The notes under the pieces are model-generated. The model worked only from the letters and a program-made list of their open reading frames with translations. It did no database searches and was not told the DNA's origin. From Actinomadura sp. NBRC 104412 (GTDB lineage Bacteria > Actinomycetota > Actinomycetes > Streptosporangiales > Streptosporangiaceae): DNA of 64,000 nt. This document shows positions 61,917 through 64,000 of the stretch, piece by piece (within the stretch, counting starts at the first letter, position 1; each line of letters opens with the position of its first letter). The DNA is taken from contig NZ_BSTM01000018.1 in the NCBI RefSeq assembly GCF_030269515.1, positions 1 to 64,000 on the forward strand, in the 5' to 3' direction. The position numbers and the translations under genes were made by a program.

Positions 61917-62627
61917 TTAGTCGTCGTCGCCTTCTTGGGCCAGGGCGCCCCAGCTCTCCCAGCGGGCGTCCTCGTCACCGACCGTGGTCTCCTCCCCCTG
62001 GCCTGGGAGCACCCGCAGGTCCTTGGGCAGCGGGGTCAGCAGCGCGCCGATCGAGTTGAGCTGTTTGCGCAGGTCCTCGTACACCCCGCCGATCGAGCCC
62101 GGACGGCCGCGGTGCAGCGTGTCGCCGGAGAACAGGACGCCGAGCTGCTCGCTGATCAGGCAGACCGAGCCGGGGGTGTGACCGGGGGTGTGCACGATCT
62201 CCAGCGCGGAGCCGGCGATCTCGAAGACGCCGCCGTCCTCCAGCCAGATGTCCGGTTCGAGGGAGCGCAGGGCCTTGGCGTCGTCCTCGTCCTCCTCGTT
62301 CTTGGCGAGGCGGCCGAAGTAGTCGCGCCACAGCAGCCGGTCGCCGCGGTGCAGCGCGATCGGCGCCCAGTTCTCCTCGTCCTCCTCGCCGGCGGCGGCC
62401 ACCTCCAGCACCGCGTTGAGGTGGTGCTCGTTGCCGTCGGTCAGGATGACGGCCATGACCTCCCGCTCGCCGACCTCCTTGAGGATGGCCTCGGCGTCGT
62501 ACGCCGGGTCGATCACGATGACCTCGTCGTCGTCACCGACGAGGTAGGTGTTGTTCTCGACGTCGTACTCGGTGTCGTCCAGGGTGACCGTCCCGGACGT
62601 CACCACCTGTTCGATGCGCGCGTCCAC
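61917..62627 (-). CDS. Metallo-beta-lactamase-fold protein with degenerate metal site
   Basis: 236 aa from the GTG of VDARIEQVV (GTG at 62636 is an alternative). The fold is clear: YLVGDDDEVIVIDPA, HTPGHTPGSVCL (H146, H150), FSGDTLHRG (D169). The HxHxDH motif reads TDGNEHH (63-69), and the C-terminal PGHG is PGQG (Q210). Glyoxalase-II-like hydrolases need these His residues, so activity is probably lost or changed. An unusually acidic insertion (EEDEENW, NEEDEDD) is also present. Confidence 0.9.
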   Translation of the reverse strand: MDARIEQVVTSGTVTLDDTEYDVENNTYLVGDDDEVIVIDPAYDAEAILKEVGEREVMAVILTDGNEHHLNAVLEVAAAGEEDEENWAPIALHRGDRLLWRDYFGRLAKNEEDEDDAKALRSLEPDIWLEDGGVFEIAGSALEIVHTPGHTPGSVCLISEQLGVLFSGDTLHRGRPGSIGGVYEDLRKQLNSIGALLTPLPKDLRVLPGQGEETTVGDEDARWESWGALAQEGDDD

Positions 62628-62720
62628 GCCCCGCACCCTATCGCGCGGTGCCCACTGCGGGGTGCCCACTGGATGGGTCCCTCCGGACGCGGTGACGGCG
62701 AGGGGCTCGCCGGGTACGCG

Positions 62721-63368
62721 TCAGGGGTTGAGGCGAGGGGTGAAGGCGCCGTAGGGAAGGTCCAGTTCCATGCCGGGCTCGCGCAGGTCGAGCAAGTGCG
62801 GCTGTTCGAGGATGAGGACTCCCGCCTCGGCCGGCCACAGGACCACCCACAGCCAGTTGCCCATGGCCTCACCCGCGTACACGGCCCGGTCGGGTTTCGC
62901 GGGCACCGCCCACACGGGGACGGAGTGGCCCCCGCTGCCGGTGGGCCCCTGCACGTCCAGCTTGCCGTGGGGAGGGCTGCTGTCGAAACCGACTCCTGGG
63001 TCGGGCCCGTCCAGGCCCGCGTAGTACGCGCCCAGGCCGATGCCCGGTTCCTCCGCTATCAACAGCATGTCGGCGGGGCCGCTCAGAAGGCCCGGACCGG
63101 TCAGGGCGACCGTGCAGGCGCGGGCGCCGCTGCGTTCGTCGCCGACCGAGCAGAACCCGGTGACGAGCCAGCCGTGCGGCAGCGGCCAGGGCACCCATAC
63201 CGGGACGCGGGCCTCGGCCAGCACGGCGGCGAGACCTACCGCGCTGGGGCGTTTCGGGGGCTGCCTCGGCAGCACCGCCCCGTGCGCGTCGCAGCTCCAG
63301 TCACTGGACCAGAGGCTGGGCGCGTGCAACCGCCCGCCGCAGCGGGGGCAGGTGGGCTCCGCCCTCAT
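62721..63368 (-). CDS. DUF6758 family protein
   Basis: 215 aa from MRAEPTCPRCGG. The N-terminal zinc-ribbon-like CPRCGGRLHAPSLWSSDWSCDAHG is the family signature. The remainder is Gly/Pro/Trp-rich (WVPWPLPHGWLVTGF, NWLWVVLWPAEAGVL). Function unknown; actinobacterial. Divergent from the Nudix gene. Confidence 0.82.
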   Translation of the reverse strand: MRAEPTCPRCGGRLHAPSLWSSDWSCDAHGAVLPRQPPKRPSAVGLAAVLAEARVPVWVPWPLPHGWLVTGFCSVGDERSGARACTVALTGPGLLSGPADMLLIAEEPGIGLGAYYAGLDGPDPGVGFDSSPPHGKLDVQGPTGSGGHSVPVWAVPAKPDRAVYAGEAMGNWLWVVLWPAEAGVLILEQPHLLDLREPGMELDLPYGAFTPRLNP

Positions 63369-63450
63369 GGCTACCAACAGTGCGGTGTGGCCGCTATCAC
63401 GTCAAGTTGGCGCAGCTCAACAGGAGGGAAAAGGGGAACAAAATACAGTC

Positions 63451-63876
63451 GTGAACGATGACGGCGAAAAGGCCGCCCGTCGCGCGGGGGTCACCGTGCG
63501 CTGCGTGGGCGGCATCGCGGTGGACGGGGACGGCCGGATGCTGATGATCAGGCGCGGGCGGGCGCCGTCGGCCGGGCTGTGGTCGGTGCCCGGCGGCCGG
63601 GTCGAGCCCGGCGAGAGCGATGAGGCCGCCGTCGTCCGTGAGCTGCGGGAGGAGACCGGCCTTGAGGTGTCCGTGGGACGGCTGGTCGGCACGGTGGAAC
63701 GCCCCGGCCCGGGAGTGGTCTACGAGATCCACGACTTCGAGGTGACCGTGGAGGGCGGCACGCTGCGGGCGGGCGACGACGCGGCGGAGGCCCGCTGGGT
63801 CACGCCCTCGGAGCTGCGCGTTCTCCCGACGGCGCCGGGGCTGCTGGACGCCTTCACCGCCTGGGGCCTCATCTGA
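63451..63876 (+). CDS. Nudix hydrolase (MutT-like)
   Basis: 141 aa. The GTG at 63451 is taken as start; the nearest A/G-rich ribosome-binding-like sequence (AAGGGG) is 14 nt upstream, so it is tentative. Exact Nudix box GGRVEPGESDEAAVVRELREETGLEV. N-terminal VTVRCVGGIAVDGDGRMLMIRRGR is typical of nucleotide or ADP-ribose hydrolases of about 140 aa. 63877-64000 shows no further gene. Confidence 0.88.
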   Translation: MNDDGEKAARRAGVTVRCVGGIAVDGDGRMLMIRRGRAPSAGLWSVPGGRVEPGESDEAAVVRELREETGLEVSVGRLVGTVERPGPGVVYEIHDFEVTVEGGTLRAGDDAAEARWVTPSELRVLPTAPGLLDAFTAWGLI

Positions 63877-64000
63877 CAGCTCCCCCGCGCACCGGCGGCT
63901 CCAGGATGCTGCACGGGCGGACGGGCGCCGGGGGTTCAACCGGAACACCAACTGTCACCTGCCCGATGGAGGTTGGTTCATCGCCCTTGCCCGTTTCTCC

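Overview
High-GC actinobacterial chromosome segment, most like Thermomonosporaceae (Actinomadura and relatives). Evidence: very high third-position GC, frequent GTG/TTG starts, WhiB7, mycoredoxin, AdnAB, DUF3107 and a Ku/LigD cluster. The backbone order (DUF2342 protein, ABC1 kinase, whiB7, uvrD2, mycoredoxin, nudC, adnB/adnA, moeZ, TetR, DUF3107, RhlE-type helicase) matches, as I remember it, the Mycobacterium tuberculosis Rv3195-Rv3211 neighbourhood, so this is a conserved core region carrying accessory insertions. I saw no tRNA, rRNA, CRISPR array, transposase or prophage.

Layout. 1-143: nothing supportable. 0.1-7.8 kb: epimerase-like protein, DUF2342 protein, an unlisted 59-aa ORF, Nudix, NTP-transferase-like and SprT-like metallopeptidase genes, a cluster of DnaA-box-like sites, an atypical crotonase and an ABC1 kinase. 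7.9-9.3 kb: whiB7 with a long leader (WhiB7-type promoter, upstream ORF, attenuator hairpin). 9.3-16.1 kb: TesB thioesterase, an 0.8-kb gene-free tandem repeat, UvrD2, mycoredoxin, NudC and an M20 peptidase. 16.1-17.6 kb: HIT, DUF4031 and HD proteins. 17.7-23.2 kb: a four-gene overlapping NRPS-independent siderophore operon behind an iron box (ATP-grasp, two IucA/IucC synthetases, PLP decarboxylase), with the same gene order as vibrioferrin pvsA-B-D-E but without the exporter. 23.3-26.0 kb: acyl-CoA synthetase, small protein, methyltransferase. 26.2-32.9 kb: adnB and adnA helicase-nuclease genes. 33.0-38.4 kb: a catabolic-looking module (LysR, ThDP enzyme, flavin monooxygenase, MFS transporter) with a perfect 25-bp palindrome in the divergent promoter. 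38.4-44.6 kb: ATL-like protein, mycosin-like protease with a membrane partner, MoeZ, Ntn amidase, TetR. 44.8-47.2 kb: MMPL transporter, followed by a run of hairpins. 47.4-50.6 kb: ku, divergent from ligase and LigD polymerase (NHEJ), then a small acidic protein. 50.7-58.2 kb: TetR, DUF3107, GlsB-like protein, two tandem membrane Ser/Thr kinases with a gene-conversion-like tract, and a DEAD-box helicase with no canonical start near its conserved domain. 58.3-64.0 kb: GDPD, alpha/beta hydrolase, DUF2236 oxygenase, RecB-like nuclease, a metallo-beta-lactamase-fold protein that has lost metal ligands, DUF6758 and Nudix.

Themes: DNA repair (UvrD2, AdnAB, Ku/LigD, ATL, RecB-like nuclease), redox and antibiotic stress (WhiB7, mycoredoxin, NudC), iron acquisition, and lipid/acyl-CoA metabolism. 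Family names are from recognition of motifs; no database search was run.
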